DNA from: Dendrolimus kikuchii
Taxonomy: Eukaryota; Arthropoda; Insecta; Lepidoptera; Lasiocampidae
DNA length: 64,000 nt
NCBI GenBank assembly: GCA_019925095.2
Contig: CM034401.1
Span: forward strand, 8,095,838-8,159,837
Direction: 5' to 3'
The stretch's first letter is position 1, and the number at the start of each line of letters is the position of its first letter. The notes beneath the pieces were generated by a model. It had not been told where the DNA came from and did not search any database. It worked only from the letters and a program-made list of their open reading frames with translations. A program made the translations under genes and the position numbers. This document shows, piece after piece, positions 43,280 to 55,111 of this stretch.

Positions 43280-43485
43280 CCGAGCGTTAAATTTCGATTG
43301 CGTTCGAAGCGTTCGCTTTGACGCCCAGCTTTCGCTTTCCTACTTTTTCTTCTTCACTTTACGTGGTCTTCGGCGTCTTTTGTATAGAGACCATCGGTAC
43401 GCATGTCATTTTTCACATCGTTAAGCCAGCATTTCTTGGGCCTACTCCTTCGACTGGGACCTGACGGAGGCGGCTTGGCTAGTTA
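43280..43485 (-). pseudogene. LINE RT C-terminus (PPPRPGRRGRPKK lineage), short
   Basis: Reversed nucleotide sequence matches 37.34-37.55 kb (GCGTTCGCTTTGACGCCCAG, ACTTTTTCTTCTTCACTTTA, CCAGCATTTCTTGGGCCTAC). It encodes only the last about 60 residues with stops. The region between it and the 42.7-43.2 kb fragment is unrelated. Confidence 0.75.
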
Positions 43486-44081
43486 TTTCACCATCGTAAT
43501 AACTCCTTTAATCTTCTTAGAAAGGAATTTACAATTGACGTATTTAGACACCCTATACCAATTATTGATAAACCGTTCAAATACCATGTTGCCAATAATT
43601 CACAATAATTCACAATCAGTCCCATCCCTTATTCTACTTCCTTCTGACCCCGTTCATTCCATACTTACGTTCCATTACACGTTTTAAAATTTCCTACATT
43701 GTGGTATAAGCAAACATCATGTACTCCTTTCCAAACATTTTAACGTAGGTACTCCCAATTTACAACAAACCATTTTTCCGTTACTAATGTTGTTTTCAGT
43801 TCAAAGTGACTAGTGCCATAAAGTACTCCCAGAACATTCTGTTTAGCTGCATTAGGAGTGAGTTAAGATCGTTAAAAGTTCGCAGCGGGTCAGTCCATTA
43901 GCAGCGTACTTCTAACAGCATGCAGTGAGTAGATGTACACTTATTACAGAGCTTACAACAACCCAAATGTTACTGCACTGGAATTTTACTCTATTTACAG
44001 GAGACATTACTGACGATAAAATCTAAAATGGAGTTACTTTGGAATTGGATTGGTAACACTTGTTACAATACATTCTAACAT
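43486..44081. other. No recognised feature
   Basis: Single-copy-looking. The 94-codon frame at 43403-43687 begins antisense in the LINE fragment and is not supported. Confidence 0.45.
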
Positions 44082-44390
44082 TTTTATCCGTGCAGGAACG
44101 GAGAAATAATATAATTTCCTGCGGCCGGGCGGCCTGTCGTAAGAGGTGACTTAACAACCTACACCCAGGTGGTAGGGCATTTGCCGGCTGGATGGCTGCC
44201 ACCCCTGGTCTAAAGTATGTCGCCATAACAACCTTGAGTTGTGTTCCGGTATTAGTGACCAGATTCCAGTCTCCCTTAAGAGAGCAGCAGCGCATTTGTA
44301 GCAACTTTGGTGTTGCAAATGTCCATAGGCGATGGTAACCGCTTTCCATCAAGTGGGCCGTCTGCCTGTCTGCTGATCTGCAATAAAAAA
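44082..44390 (+). mobile_element. Family A repeat, full length
   Basis: TTTTTATCCGTGCAGGAACG to GCTGATCTGCAATAAAAAA, followed by an (AAAT)n-like tail, the strongest hint in the family of a retroposed A-rich 3' end. Confidence 0.85.
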
Positions 44391-44478
44391 TAAATAAATA
44401 AAATAAAACCGATTCATATTTAGATCAGCGGGTGCTAAATACTTGACTAGTTTCTATAGCTTATTATAAGTTCAGTTG

Positions 44479-44730
44479 TCTATAATAACCAGCCCATAAA
44501 CATCTCACTGCTGGGCTCGGGCCTTATCCAAGTTATCTGTCCAATCGGTTACGTCGATGTGCAGGTTTCATCGCGATATTTTTCTTCACCGTCGTTAGCG
44601 CGTGGTAATTGTTACAATATGCACATAAGCTCTAAAAACTGCCTAAGAAGTGTGTGCGTTCCGTTTAGGATTCGAACCCGCGCCCCTTAAGTTTGGGAAG
44701 CGTGCACTAGCCATTTCGCTACGACGCTTC
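44479..44730 (-). mobile_element. SINE family B, nearly full length
   Basis: CCAGCCCATAAACATCTCAC (3' end reversed), GATTCGAACCCGCGCCCC (B box, 44668-44678 core), and CGTCGTAGCGAAATGGCTAG-type head on the minus strand. A short internal deletion at about 44.53 kb. Confidence 0.8.
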
Positions 44731-46149
44731 ATTTGTCTAAGAGCGGTAAAAATTTGACATAAACTCTATACAAGTGGTGACAAATTTCTACGTAAGGCCA
44801 GCGAATGAATAGTAAAGATACCGTAATAGTAGTATAGTACAATATAAGAATCGGCCAACTGTTGTCTTATTTTTATAAGATCACGATAAAATATATTTTT
44901 TAAAACAGTTTGAATAATAATGAATACGCTATTTGACTGGTTGTAATTATGAACTTCATAATTTTGTATGCTAGTACAAAATCTAGGCGGCTTAAAAAAA
45001 GGGACTCAGTTGCTTTGAGTGTCATCTACCTTATTTTAAAAGGCGCGATTACTCGCATCTGCATGACTTAATCAACGTTGGTATTGATACTTCTGCCAAG
45101 ATTCTAGAAACTTCTCTTAGATATTGATGAGAAGTTTCTATAAGTCTTCATAAAGCCAAATTTTGCACTTGTTTATCAATATTCTTCACATTATTGAAAT
45201 TGTTTTAATAAAAAACATAAAAATTTTGATTGTTTAAAAGAAAATGATAATAAAAATCAGTATAATAAACTCGCTTTGTAATCTTAAAACTCTGCCTAAA
45301 ATACAAAAGTCAAGCCACGCTTTCTCCCGGGAACTTCTTTATTCAATTAAGCCGCTACAAAAATTACTGCGGGACCAATAAATCAGCCTTAACTGCCTCC
45401 AGTATTATTTATTTATGTTAAATAGGCTTAAGTACGTACCTACAAGGCCTCCCGGTGCCCTTTACGAGAGGAGGCCCATCTTGTTAGAAGCAAAAGCATA
45501 CTTTGAGTTATTAAGAGTCGTTCTCGATGTGGGGCATTATGGAAATTGAGATAATAACCCGAATTTATACGGCCGTCCAGTTTATATCCCCTATAACCGT
45601 ATACAAGCAGGTGGGAATGTATTTTTAGATATCGACATAAATTCAGTGAAACCATAAAAATATATAAAAGTGACTTTGTTTATAATCATTATATTAATAC
45701 GTGAAACAAAAGTTTTGTACCCCTTTTTGCGAAAATTGTTCGGACGGGGAGTATGAAATTTCGCACATTTATAGTTTATATAGAAAAGGTGTGTAGAATG
45801 CTAATATAAAAAAAATATGCATAAAAAATACATTAAATCAATAAATAACATTACACACATTATCATGTATTTGACACACGCATATATACTTTTTTGTTTA
45901 TTTTTAAAGTCAAATTAATAGCCTTGGTGAAATCTGTGATTATAGAAGTATAGTATTTGACAACAGAACCTTAATAATCTTCAAACTTATAATTTAAATT
46001 AATTATGGTCGAATTTCGACCACTGGGCGACCATTAATATATTTAGATATACGTAAGATTTTTGTTTATAAACCATGTTAGCTTAGTAAGGCACTTGCAA
46101 TTCAAACTCAACTGATTCCATTTTAAATCATGCATCTCTTAGTAATTTT
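44731..46149. other. Mostly unique sequence with one hairpin
   Basis: TAGAAACTTCTC (45105-45116) pairs perfectly with GAGAAGTTTCTA (45129-45140). A GC-richer patch at 45.29-45.63 kb has no supported frame. No repeat family recognised. Confidence 0.45.
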
Positions 46150-46342
46150 CTGACATTATTGTAATAAATATTAGATATTGACGGTAAAGTCAAACGTTGT
46201 GATGAAACCTACATATATATGGATATAACTAATATGTAGAACCCGCCAATCAGCCTTAGACAAGAGGATATACTGTCCCTTCTCCTATGAATTAGGAAGC
46301 CCGAACCCATCAGTGAGACGTATATGGGCTGTTATTATTGTT
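46150..46342 (+). mobile_element. SINE family B, 5'-truncated
   Basis: ACGGTAAAGTCAAACGTTGT, then GATGAAACCTACATATATAT, GATATACTGTCCCTTCTCC and CAGTGAGACGTATATGGGCT match the 3' half, diverged. Confidence 0.65.
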
Positions 46343-46484
46343 AACGTATAAGAATTTATACGTCCTTCGTAGACTCAAGGGTGGTTTGCATAAAATTCGG
46401 CATACTACCTTCGATTATGCTGAATGTGACTGTATAATTTGTGGCGGAATACACGAGATCAATAATAATAAATAATAAACCCGC

Positions 46485-46990
46485 AGGGGGGCTTTGTGGC
46501 GACACCTAAGTTAGGTTAGGTTTTGTCGTTACTCACTAACGACACCTCAAACCTGATTTCGGGGGCCAAGGCAAGGCGCCCGCCTCCATGATTGCCTTAG
46601 CCAGCTAGCACGGAGTGGAGATCGTTAGAGCTATGATTCAAGCTCCAGGGGTGAAGGTGATAAATGGCATAACGTCGGATGTAGCTTCGGTGAACCTGCA
46701 GCCCTCCTCTCTACACCCCTTAGCCACTCACACCCATGTTGTCCCTTGCCAATCTTGTCATTTTTAGGGGCCCATACAGTGAGTGGCGTGTCACCGGCTG
46801 CTATTACCGTGACTTGTCCTTGGGTACATTTTTATATGATGTAGACAGGGACAATGGCCGGTCAGTGTCACACCCATTTAGCTCAAATTTGTCAAGGGGC
46901 CTCTAAGTGTTGGCCTTCCCATGGCCCCACGTAAGCCCTCCAAAATTCCGAGCCATTTTTATAGCCCGTGGTGTTAGAGACATACATTTA
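46485..46990. mobile_element. GC-rich transposon-derived block, type unresolved
   Basis: A 500-bp GC-rich region (CCCGCAGGGGGGCTTTGTGG, GGGGGCCAAGGCAAGGCGCC, CAGCCCTCCTCTCTACACCC) in AT-rich DNA. Reversed it resembles, from memory, the leader of an insect LINE. It contains one TTAGGTTAGG (46511-46520) but no telomeric array. No continuous frame. Confidence 0.35.
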
Positions 46991-47591
46991 AAAAAATTTG
47001 CGTGCGTGTGCAGTTCACACGCAGTGTAAGTGAAACTTCAGATAATATACTCACAGATAACTCTTCTCAAACGTTTATTAATATAAATATAATTCATTTA
47101 GCCTACATCCGCCAAAATATTATAATTCAACATAAACTTCTTAATCACGTTCAATTTTTTACTGTTTTAATCTAAAAGATATTATTATCAGTTTTATTTT
47201 GGTCCAAATTGGGCCTATGTTTAATCATCGGTCTTATTGACTCTCTAATCTGTGCTGTACAATGTATTGTTATTATTGTATCTTAATCTCTCGCAGGCTT
47301 AGTGCTGTAGATATATGTGTTTATCTCTTTTTAGTGTCACTTTTTCGTTTCACCGAGTTTCAAATCACAACGATTCTAAATAAGTTTCATCTTAATAAAG
47401 TAATAGAGAATCGATATTTCGAGCGAGATGCAATTTCCTAGTCATTTGGAAATAAAACGAAGATTAAATCTTTAAAAAGCTTGAAATATTTAATAGCCAA
47501 GCAGCACTTTGCGTCTACTGTACATGATATTGGAATGATTAAAATGATATGGGTATAGTACGTATAGTATAACGCTTCATGATGTATTTAT
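46991..47591. other. No recognised feature
   Basis: AT-rich spacer. Confidence 0.45.
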
Positions 47592-47885
47592 TACAAGCTT
47601 TTATTTAACTTGCAATGGATGTATGTATGTAAGTTCGGGTGGAATCTTGCAAGTTAAATTTGACCAACTTCCCGGTTTCCGATTGAGCTGAAATTTTGCA
47701 CGCATATGTATATCTCGTGATAATGCAATAATATAGTACCATGGAACTGATCTAATGAAGGAGTCGGAAGGTGACCTCAGGAACTCCTGTACTAAACAAG
47801 ATAGACCCGTCGTGTTTGGGCTCGTTTTACTTGTCTTGGCTAGCACTCTGCTGCTACATGATATCCAGGATCTCAAAAGCTGGTA
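47592..47885. mobile_element. Dispersed repeat with AACTTCCCGGTTTCCGATTG phrase
   Basis: Begins TTACAAGCTTTTATTTAACT and includes GAGCTGAAATTTTGCACGCA, a phrase I recall as common in moth and butterfly genomes. Only one copy occurs in this window, so boundaries are approximate. A 91-codon antisense frame here has no domain. Confidence 0.4.
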
Positions 47886-48435
47886 TTTAAAAACCTTTTT
47901 AAAAAAGCTTATTTTTGAATAAATACTAGGATGTGAGCAGAAAACGAATTTACTACATTATTATATACAAGATAACGTTGCATCTAAGGGGTAATTACAG
48001 CGAAGTCAATACACGACCTGACTTTCATTATAAAATACCAAGTAAGTATTTACCTTAGCTTTTAAAAGAAATCCTCAAACATCTACCTGAAGCGTTAACA
48101 GCTAAGTACTGAGACTTTCTCTCGTTTTTCACTGAGTACATTGTTATTTGAACTTTGTTGGCCAAAGTAGGGGAAAAAAAGGCCAGCGAACAAAACCCGG
48201 CCTTAAATTATAAATGTATTCGTGAAGATTCTTGAAAGAAATTTTCCTATGCTTTATTTTTTTTAGGATATTCCAACCGCTGCGGAATTTCATCATAAAA
48301 TTTTTTCGACGGTGAATTTTTTTAATGTATGTAAATGACCCTTGATAGTATTTGTTTAGAATAGTGTGTTTAATATGGAGCTATGAATCACAGATTTAGT
48401 ATTTGACTTACTTTCCATATTAGAATACTTTATTA
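47886..48435. other. No recognised feature
   Basis: AT-rich spacer. Confidence 0.45.
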
Positions 48436-48650
48436 ATAGCCCATAAAGGCACCACTTCTGGGCCCTGGCCTCCTATTTTGCAGGTTTCCTCATGATGTTT
48501 TCCTTCACAGTTGGCATGTGGTAATTATAGCAATATGCACATTTGGTCAGAAAACTGCCTAAGCGGTGTATGCTTTCGAGCTAGGATTCGAACGCGCACC
48601 CTTTGAGTTTCAGACCCGTGCGCTCATCATTTAAGCGACCACGGTTTCAA
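48436..48650 (-). mobile_element. SINE family B with internal deletion
   Basis: TAGCCCATAAAGGCACCACT, TGCAGGTTTCCTCATGATGT, then GATTCGAACGCGCACCC (B-box side, 48583-48592). About 60 bases between the GGGCTCGGGC-type end and TGCAGG are missing compared with 35.9 kb. Confidence 0.75.
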
Positions 48651-50507
48651 TAATCCTTTAACATCCCTTACACCCTTGTAAAACCTTTATGTTCTATTTT
48701 TTTTAATTTATTTATTCAAACAAAAACATACATAATTTTTACATCTACATCTAAAAACCCGAAAGGGTTTGACGAAGATGCTAAAAGTCTGCCCTTTAAG
48801 TACAAAGAATAAATATGAAGTAGTTTGAGTTATTACATCTACCGTGTCGCCGTCTCTATTAACAAGTGAGAGGGAGACAACAAACATTAATACGTGACAT
48901 TGTGCTCTGTTTTTGCCATGTATATTCAGATGAGGATATAGTGTGTTATTTTTAGAGATTAAATTAAGTTAGGTTAAATAATAAAGATATACCTACACAT
49001 AAACACACACATATACATATGTACATATGCTTAGATGTATATAATAATTTCATATGTATATTTGAATGAATTTTGATAGAAATAAATATTTAACTCTAGG
49101 TTTATTTTATGTAATATTTTCTCCTAAGGATTCAATTATAATTTTCATATTATTGAAGTATTTTATTTATTGTTTCAACCGGTAGGTATCTGATTCTTTA
49201 GTCTTGGCACTAGATAATCTGTTGTCCTTGTTCCATAAAAATTTGTAGCGGTGTTAGTTATTATTTTTTCTTATATATGACGTGTCGCGTAAATTTACCT
49301 TGAGTTATTTCATTTTCGTTATTACTATTAATATTACTGTTTTGCGTAAAATTGAAATTGATAGATAAATAATATAAAAAAACGAAATATGAAGTGAGCA
49401 AGAGTTGCTTAGTTTTTATGAAGTGATTTCGAATATCTACTATTTTTAGGGTCTCGTAGCCAAATGACAAAAACTAGATGTTTGTTTTTCCTACAGAACT
49501 CTTTAAAATATGTATTTCGAAAACTACTTGGCTGATATTTATAAAGTTTCTAAGAAGCATTTTACAAAATGATACTTTTCAAGAGACAATACGTTAGTCT
49601 TGCCAATAGATGGAATTGTAGTCTGTAATTCAGTTAACAGACAACTCAAAACAATTAAAATTGAATCGATATTGGATACGATTTCAATGAGTTATCGGCT
49701 CGGCATCTGTTACGTTTGTAATTATAGTATTATACAACGCTTTGCTTGGCTGCTGGTCAGTAAATCAGACTGCGGAAAATGCCGCTTGTTCCTGCTAGGT
49801 TTACAAACGATAATTGCGATTTATTTTTTGTTATATTCAGTTGTGATCAATGAATCGAGAATCTGTAGGTCTTTTATAGAATAGCTGTGTAAAGAAACGA
49901 ATGAATGTATGAATTGTGTAAATACTTATTCATCGTTTCGCTTTAGGTATAAAAATTATAAAAAATACATACAATTCTTATAATACCTTACAAAACAGCG
50001 ATATATCTTTTGGCATTTTATTATTGCAGCGGAGGAGAGATATTACTTACTTCTCTATTTTTAAATTATCTATCATTATGGAAATTTTACATAAATATTT
50101 CACTTATCATAAAGCGTATTTACTAGACGATTTATTTTATATTTTAATTTAGATAATCATTCAAAATATATTATGTAACATAACATCGAATCATTCATTG
50201 TCGTTGAATGTCATAGTTTCCTTTCAGTTCTGTGCTTGTCAACCAACTTGATTGATTTTGGTTGAATCATGTAATGTGAGTATTACTTTGAAAGAGTTTC
50301 AATCATTCTCGAGCATACTCTATAGCATGAATCTTTAAGATTTTTTTTTTAAATATTTTATAATATTATATGTATTTTCTTTTTTAAATCCTTAAAAGAA
50401 AAAAATACATAAAACAAACGTAGACTTAAATATTTATTTCTATCAATATTCGTGTAAGTATACATATCAAATTGTTATACACAAGTGAGTATATGTACAA
50501 AAAAGTC
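48651..50507. other. Long AT-rich stretch
   Basis: Holds a family F phrase (GGGTCTCGTAGCCAAATGAC at 49450) and a 94-codon frame (49600-49884, plus) rich in Ile, Leu and Cys without recognisable domain. Nothing else supported. Confidence 0.4.
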
Positions 50508-51092
50508 GTATTATTGTAGTGGCTAGAGCACGCGTCCCAAATTCAAAGGGCGCGGGTCCGATCCTGGCTGGAACGCGTGCACCACTTGGTCTGTTTTTTG
50601 ACTTAATGTGCATATTGTTACAATTACCATTTTATCTGTGCAGGAACGGAGAAAGAATACAATTTCCTGCGGCCTGGCGGCCTGTCGTAAGAGGCGACTA
50701 AACAACCCACAGCCAGGTGGTAGGGTATTTGCTCGACTGGATGGCGACCACCCCTGGTCTAGAGTATGCCGCCATAACAACCTTGTGTTGTGTTCCGGCA
50801 TTAGTGACCAGGTTCCAGTCTCCTTTAAGAGAGCAGCAGCGCATTTGTAGCACCTTTGGTGTTGCAAATGTCCATAGGCGATGGTAACCGCTTTCCATCA
50901 AGTGGGCCGTCTGCGTGTCTGCTGAACTCCTGTAATAAAAAAAAGTGATTATAACGGTGAAAGAAAGCATCGTGATGCAACCTGCACATCGAGATAACCG
51001 ATATGTCGGATAAGCTTGGTGGGTATACTGACCGTTCCCCTATAGTGGGAGGCCCGAGCTCAGCAGTGGGACGTTCATGGGCTGTCCTTATT
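50508..51092 (+). mobile_element. SINE family B split by a family A copy
   Basis: 5' part 50508-50629 has the A-box region GTAGTGGCTAGAGCACGCG and B box GGTCCGATCC (50555-50564) and stops at CAATTACCA. The SINE resumes at 50945 with GTGATTATAACGGTGAAAG and continues to AGGCCCGAGCTCAGCAGTGG and GGACGTTCATGGGC. No target duplication flanks the guest. Confidence 0.85.
50630..50944 (+). mobile_element. Family A repeat, full length, nested in a SINE
   Basis: TTTTATCTGTGCAGGAACGG to GAACTCCTGTAATAAAAAAA. It is closest to the copies at 13.4 and 44.1 kb. Several 80- to 114-codon frames overlap it on both strands and are by-products of the repeat. Confidence 0.85.
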
Positions 51093-52179
51093 GTATATAT
51101 ACTAATACTACTAAATCTGCATGAAAAGCTGTAGTCAATCCATAATCTTTTAAATAACACACTGTTAGCTGAAAAATATAAAGTAGAACTAACTCAAACT
51201 TTTTCCTTTGAAATTTAACAGAAAGTAACCTAAAACAGAAAGCGTATTAACTTAAAGTGTTGACAAAGCACCTTGGAGGTCCCCGAAAGGGGTGCCATTG
51301 AGTGAATATAAATTTATAATAGAGTTGGGCCAGCCCTTAGCCTATGCGGGGAAAGTTAAGGGACTTCCAAACTACAGGTTCTATGTTTATAATATAACTT
51401 TTAATCAAAACTTAATACATATATAATATTTAAGATGCATGCCTTAATATTAATTTAAAGGTTCACTTATTTTATTGCATTTCAATGTCCAATTTTAAGA
51501 TTATCTAGCTTGTGTGCGAGTCTGATTTATTATTATAATTTAAATTATTATAATTTTTTTACTACCATTTTATTAAAAAAAATTGGTGTCACTTTTTAAA
51601 TAATTATGGTACTATTTTTGTGTTATTGTATTTTATAATACTTTTTTATAATTTTAAACAACACGAGACAGGAAGGCTGAAGCCTTACCTCTCTGAAAGT
51701 ATTAGCCTTTGTTTTCGTCGAGGTAATACTGCCAGCTTTTTAGGTAGGTATCTTGTGACAACGTATGTTGGAGTTGCACGGGTTTTAAGTTTATATTTCT
51801 TTGTTTTTTGTATTTATTTGTACGTTTATTGCTATTAGAAGTTTTTTACATTACCTTAACTTTGAAATTTTACAATGAGTTTATTATTTATTATAAAATT
51901 ATAGTCTACAAAAATACATAATTTGGCTTATTATTTACAACAAGATACGCCTACACAATTTGTTCAGAATATTAAAACTGTTTTCTATAACATAGAATAC
52001 GGATATTGTAATCTTCGATAGAAATTAGGACTTTTATCATATTTAAGTAATGATAAGAACTATCACAAATCGGTTTTTACAACAGCTAGCTACCATCAGC
52101 ATATGAGCGCCCCGGTACTTTATGTGAAGGTGCCAAACGCCCATCCCTAAATTTTAGATTTTTATCGAAATTCTATAAA
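51093..52179. other. No recognised feature
   Basis: AT-rich with one GC-richer patch at 51.27-51.39 kb (AGGTCCCCGAAAGGGG). No gene supported. Confidence 0.45.
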
Positions 52180-52290
52180 CGTATAAAAGTAGAGGCCCCG
52201 GCAGATGTTGTTGTGTCCTGAAAAAATAAAAATCTACGATCCGATCCCAGCGCCACCTACCGGTACCAATTGTGAATCTAAAGAACGCAA
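52180..52290 (-). mobile_element. Helitron-related fragment shared with 28.2 kb
   Basis: CCGGCAGATGTTGTTGTGTC, CTGAAAAAATAAAAATCTAC and CCCAGCGCCACCTACC also occur in the 28.2-kb mini-Helitron. No ends are preserved. Confidence 0.55.
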
Positions 52291-52670
52291 TGACCTGCAA
52301 TGTGGTTTTCCTTATAGAGGTATTCCACTTACCCAGTGTCTCAGATATCCAGGTATAAATAAATATCTGTCCCATTAAAAGAGGTCAGAATACAGGTTAT
52401 TTCTATTATAGAGGTACGATTATTGAATACGTAGTTAAGTGCGGAATTTGCGGGTAGAATAAGAACAAGTAAGTAAACAAACAAAACGATGTTATCTCAG
52501 TTACAGAGGTAACTATGATGATAAATGGAAAGAACGAATCCCAGATAAAGAAGTTTGCTTCGTCCGACTAACAGGGGTAATTCAGTGCCAAAGTGTTGGG
52601 ACCTCAGCATGAGTTCCACTTATGGAGGTTTCTCACTTATCCATGTCCCACTTAACGAAGTTTCACTGTA
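52291..52670 (-). mobile_element. pogo/Tigger-like remnant
   Basis: Minus-strand reading from 52670 starts CAGTGAAACTTCGTTAAGTG then GGACATGGATAAGTGAGAAA, which has the layout of pogo-superfamily terminal repeats (from memory). A second similar phrase (GACACTGGGTAAGTGGAATA, reversed at about 52320) lies further left, in the same orientation. No transposase frame. Confidence 0.45.
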
Positions 52671-53754
52671 TTTAAATTTGGGTTTTAATTTATTTTTAGT
52701 TCTAGAAAGAACCACAGAGTAGGACTGGTAAGCTTTTGTGACAAAAAAATTGGAGTAAAGGAAGCCCTCAAAAATGTTATCAAGATTAACATGTTTTTCC
52801 TGCCATAAACACATTTAGCTAGGAATACTTTTAAACAAAGCCATTTTGTTTATCATGATAAAAGCTAAAATTATAATATAAATTAAATTACATAAAACAT
52901 CTTTTGTTTAGAATTTAGGGATATCCAGTTTCAAGTGAAATATTTTACAATTTTCAAACAAGTTTTGCTTTTAAAAAACGGTAACTCGAAAGTAATAGGT
53001 TTCAGTAGAAATTCTATTCGAAACAACAGTTTCGCTGTTGACATTCATTAAACGAAATATCCATTGAACCAAAAAAACGCACATTTTAGTCATTCGACTA
53101 AAATAGCTGACTATATTGGTGTATCGTTACTAACTGCAAGTTGACGATTTATTGCATGACGATTAAAAGCGCGGGTCATGCGCGAAACTTGGCGAATGAT
53201 TTTCATTTCTCAAAAGATAGTTGATATTTGAAGTATGATTGAAATTGCTTGTTAAATCAACTGAGACAATTTTAATCATATAGAAAACAAATCAGCTTCC
53301 TAAATCTTGACGACCGTATCGAGGATGAATGCTTTGTCAAATAGCGGTTTTACAATTGCTTAAACGGTAACTTAAAGTAATCAGTCATTATTTATATTAA
53401 TAGTGATATTTTAACTGAAGATTAGAGCAAAATATTTTAGTATTTTTTGTACATATATTGTTTGTGAATTTATTAGGTAAATAGCATGTCGTGCCTGTAT
53501 AATGGACTAGCGAATGTATTTCGATCTTACTGCACTCCTAACTTCATGTTAGTAGGTGACAAGTAGGTGCATCGCTGTTCCATTTCATCATGTAAATGAG
53601 GATTTTGGAAGTCATAGATTTTTCGCTGACTATTAAGCTAGTAAATCAGCAGTAAATCCAATTCCACATAATAATAATATAGTTAAGTCACGAAAAAAAT
53701 AAAATTATGGGAGGCCCGTTTACATGTAACTAAAGATTAAAAACAATTCGTCGT
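52671..53754. other. No recognised feature
   Basis: AT-rich single-copy-looking sequence. Confidence 0.45.
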
Positions 53755-54190
53755 CGTCAGCCATTTGCAGTCCACTGCTGGACGTAGGCCTCCCCAAGAC
53801 GGCACCACTCCTCCCTGTCCTCCGATTTCCTCAGCCAGCGTCTACCGGCGACCTTGCATAGATCGTCAATCCATCGGGCTGGAGGGCGTCCGACACTACG
53901 TTTACCGAGACGCGGTCTCCACTCCAGGACTCGTTTGCTCTATCGGCCAGCGGTCCTGCGGCAGACGTGACCGGCCCAGTGCCACTCCAACTTGCTAATT
54001 TTGCGAGCTATGTCGGTTACCTTGGTTCTCTTACGGATATAAGAGATACACACACATAAGAGAAACACCCAACATAGCTCGATGCATAGCCCGTTGAGCG
54101 ACTTGGAACTTGTGAACCAATCCTGCCGTCAGTGTCCATGTCTCTGCCCCGTAGGTCAAACAATTCAGTGTGTAAGATTTTTAAGAGATA
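53755..54190 (-). pseudogene. LINE RT C-terminus with 3' end
   Basis: Reversed, the sequence follows the order TLTAGLVHKFQVAQRAMHRA..LGVSL, then a region corresponding to KLKWQWAGHICRR, an SVGRPPARW-type segment and, at 53.76-53.80 kb, a GLRPAVDCKW-type end before TGACGACGA. It is the lineage seen at 12.4-12.6 kb. A 77-codon plus-strand frame is antisense. Several frameshifts make it inactive. Confidence 0.7.
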
Positions 54191-54589
54191 TTTATTTTCA
54201 ATTTAGTGCCTACTTTTCGTAGGATTTTTAGAGTTTCGTAGTAGTTTGTTACTTCTACGGAATCCATCCTTGTAAGGCGATACACACACTAGGCCAATTT
54301 CGATTAACCCTTAAAAGAATGACGAAACCTTTCTTTTAAATAAAACTTATTAGTAAAACATCAGCGCTACGTGATATTGTAGTCATTTGTTCAGTTTACT
54401 CGGCACACAGTATTCGATAACAAGCACTAAAAACAAAAGCTTTTAGCATAATATTCACTGACGTAAAACTCGACGCCACGTACATTAACTATGATGAATA
54501 ATGTGCTTGACTTGTTAATAATTGATAATGATATACACGCTACTATTATTCAATTAATTAAATGACATAATTGTTATATTCTACAAACA

Positions 54590-54700
54590 TTGAGGCATAT
54601 TTGTATGAAAGAAATATTTTTAAGTTCCGTAGATGTTTTAACAAAAACGGAACACTTATGTTTTCGTATGTCCGTTGGTATCTCTGCTTTTGTATACACA
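54590..54700 (+). repeat. Dispersed repeat family F fragment
   Basis: AAGTTCCGTAGATGTTTTAA then CAAAAACGGAACACTTATG is an inverted partner of the GGGTTCC..GGCTACG phrase at 10.7 kb. Similar to 63.64-63.70 kb. The rest of 54.19-54.80 kb holds nothing recognised. Confidence 0.5.
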
Positions 54701-54798
54701 CTTGCATAGTAACATTCTCAGAAACTACTAAGTTTACACATAGAAATTTTGACAGGATCATGTTGTAGATATGGCGTTTCATTTGGTGTAAGATTACA

Positions 54799-55013
54799 TT
54801 TTTTTGTTATTGCACGAGTTCAGCAGACAGGCCTGCCCTATGGTAAGCGGTATGGACATTTGTAACACCAAAGGTGTTAGGCGCTGCTGCTCTCATGAGG
54901 GCGTGTGGAACCTGGCCACTAATGCCGGAACAAAACTCAAGGTTGTTATGCCTGCATACTCTAGACGTGGGGTGGTAGCCATCCAGACGGGTAGATACCC
55001 TACCATCCGGCAA
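54799..55013 (-). mobile_element. Family A repeat, internally deleted
   Basis: TTTTTTGTTATTGCACGAGT to GGGTAGATACCCTACCATCC. The TTTTATCCG end is missing and an internal piece near the AATAAAA end is deleted. Confidence 0.75.
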
Positions 55014-55111
55014 AAGTGAATAGTGAGAGAGTGAGAGTTAAGAGTCTAGTTAAGAGTAACCGACGGCTTATTTATGTGTAACTAATTACTTTCATTATTC
55101 AACTTATACCG

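Noticed and set aside
46511..46520. TTAGGTTAGG, insect telomere repeat
   Set aside because: Only two units (likewise near 42013); no array.
49600..49884. 94-codon plus-strand frame
   Set aside because: No domain and no splice or start context; composition is that of the AT-rich flanks.
50523..51160. Several 80-114 codon frames on both strands
   Set aside because: By-products of a family A copy nested in a SINE; no domain and no frame conservation.
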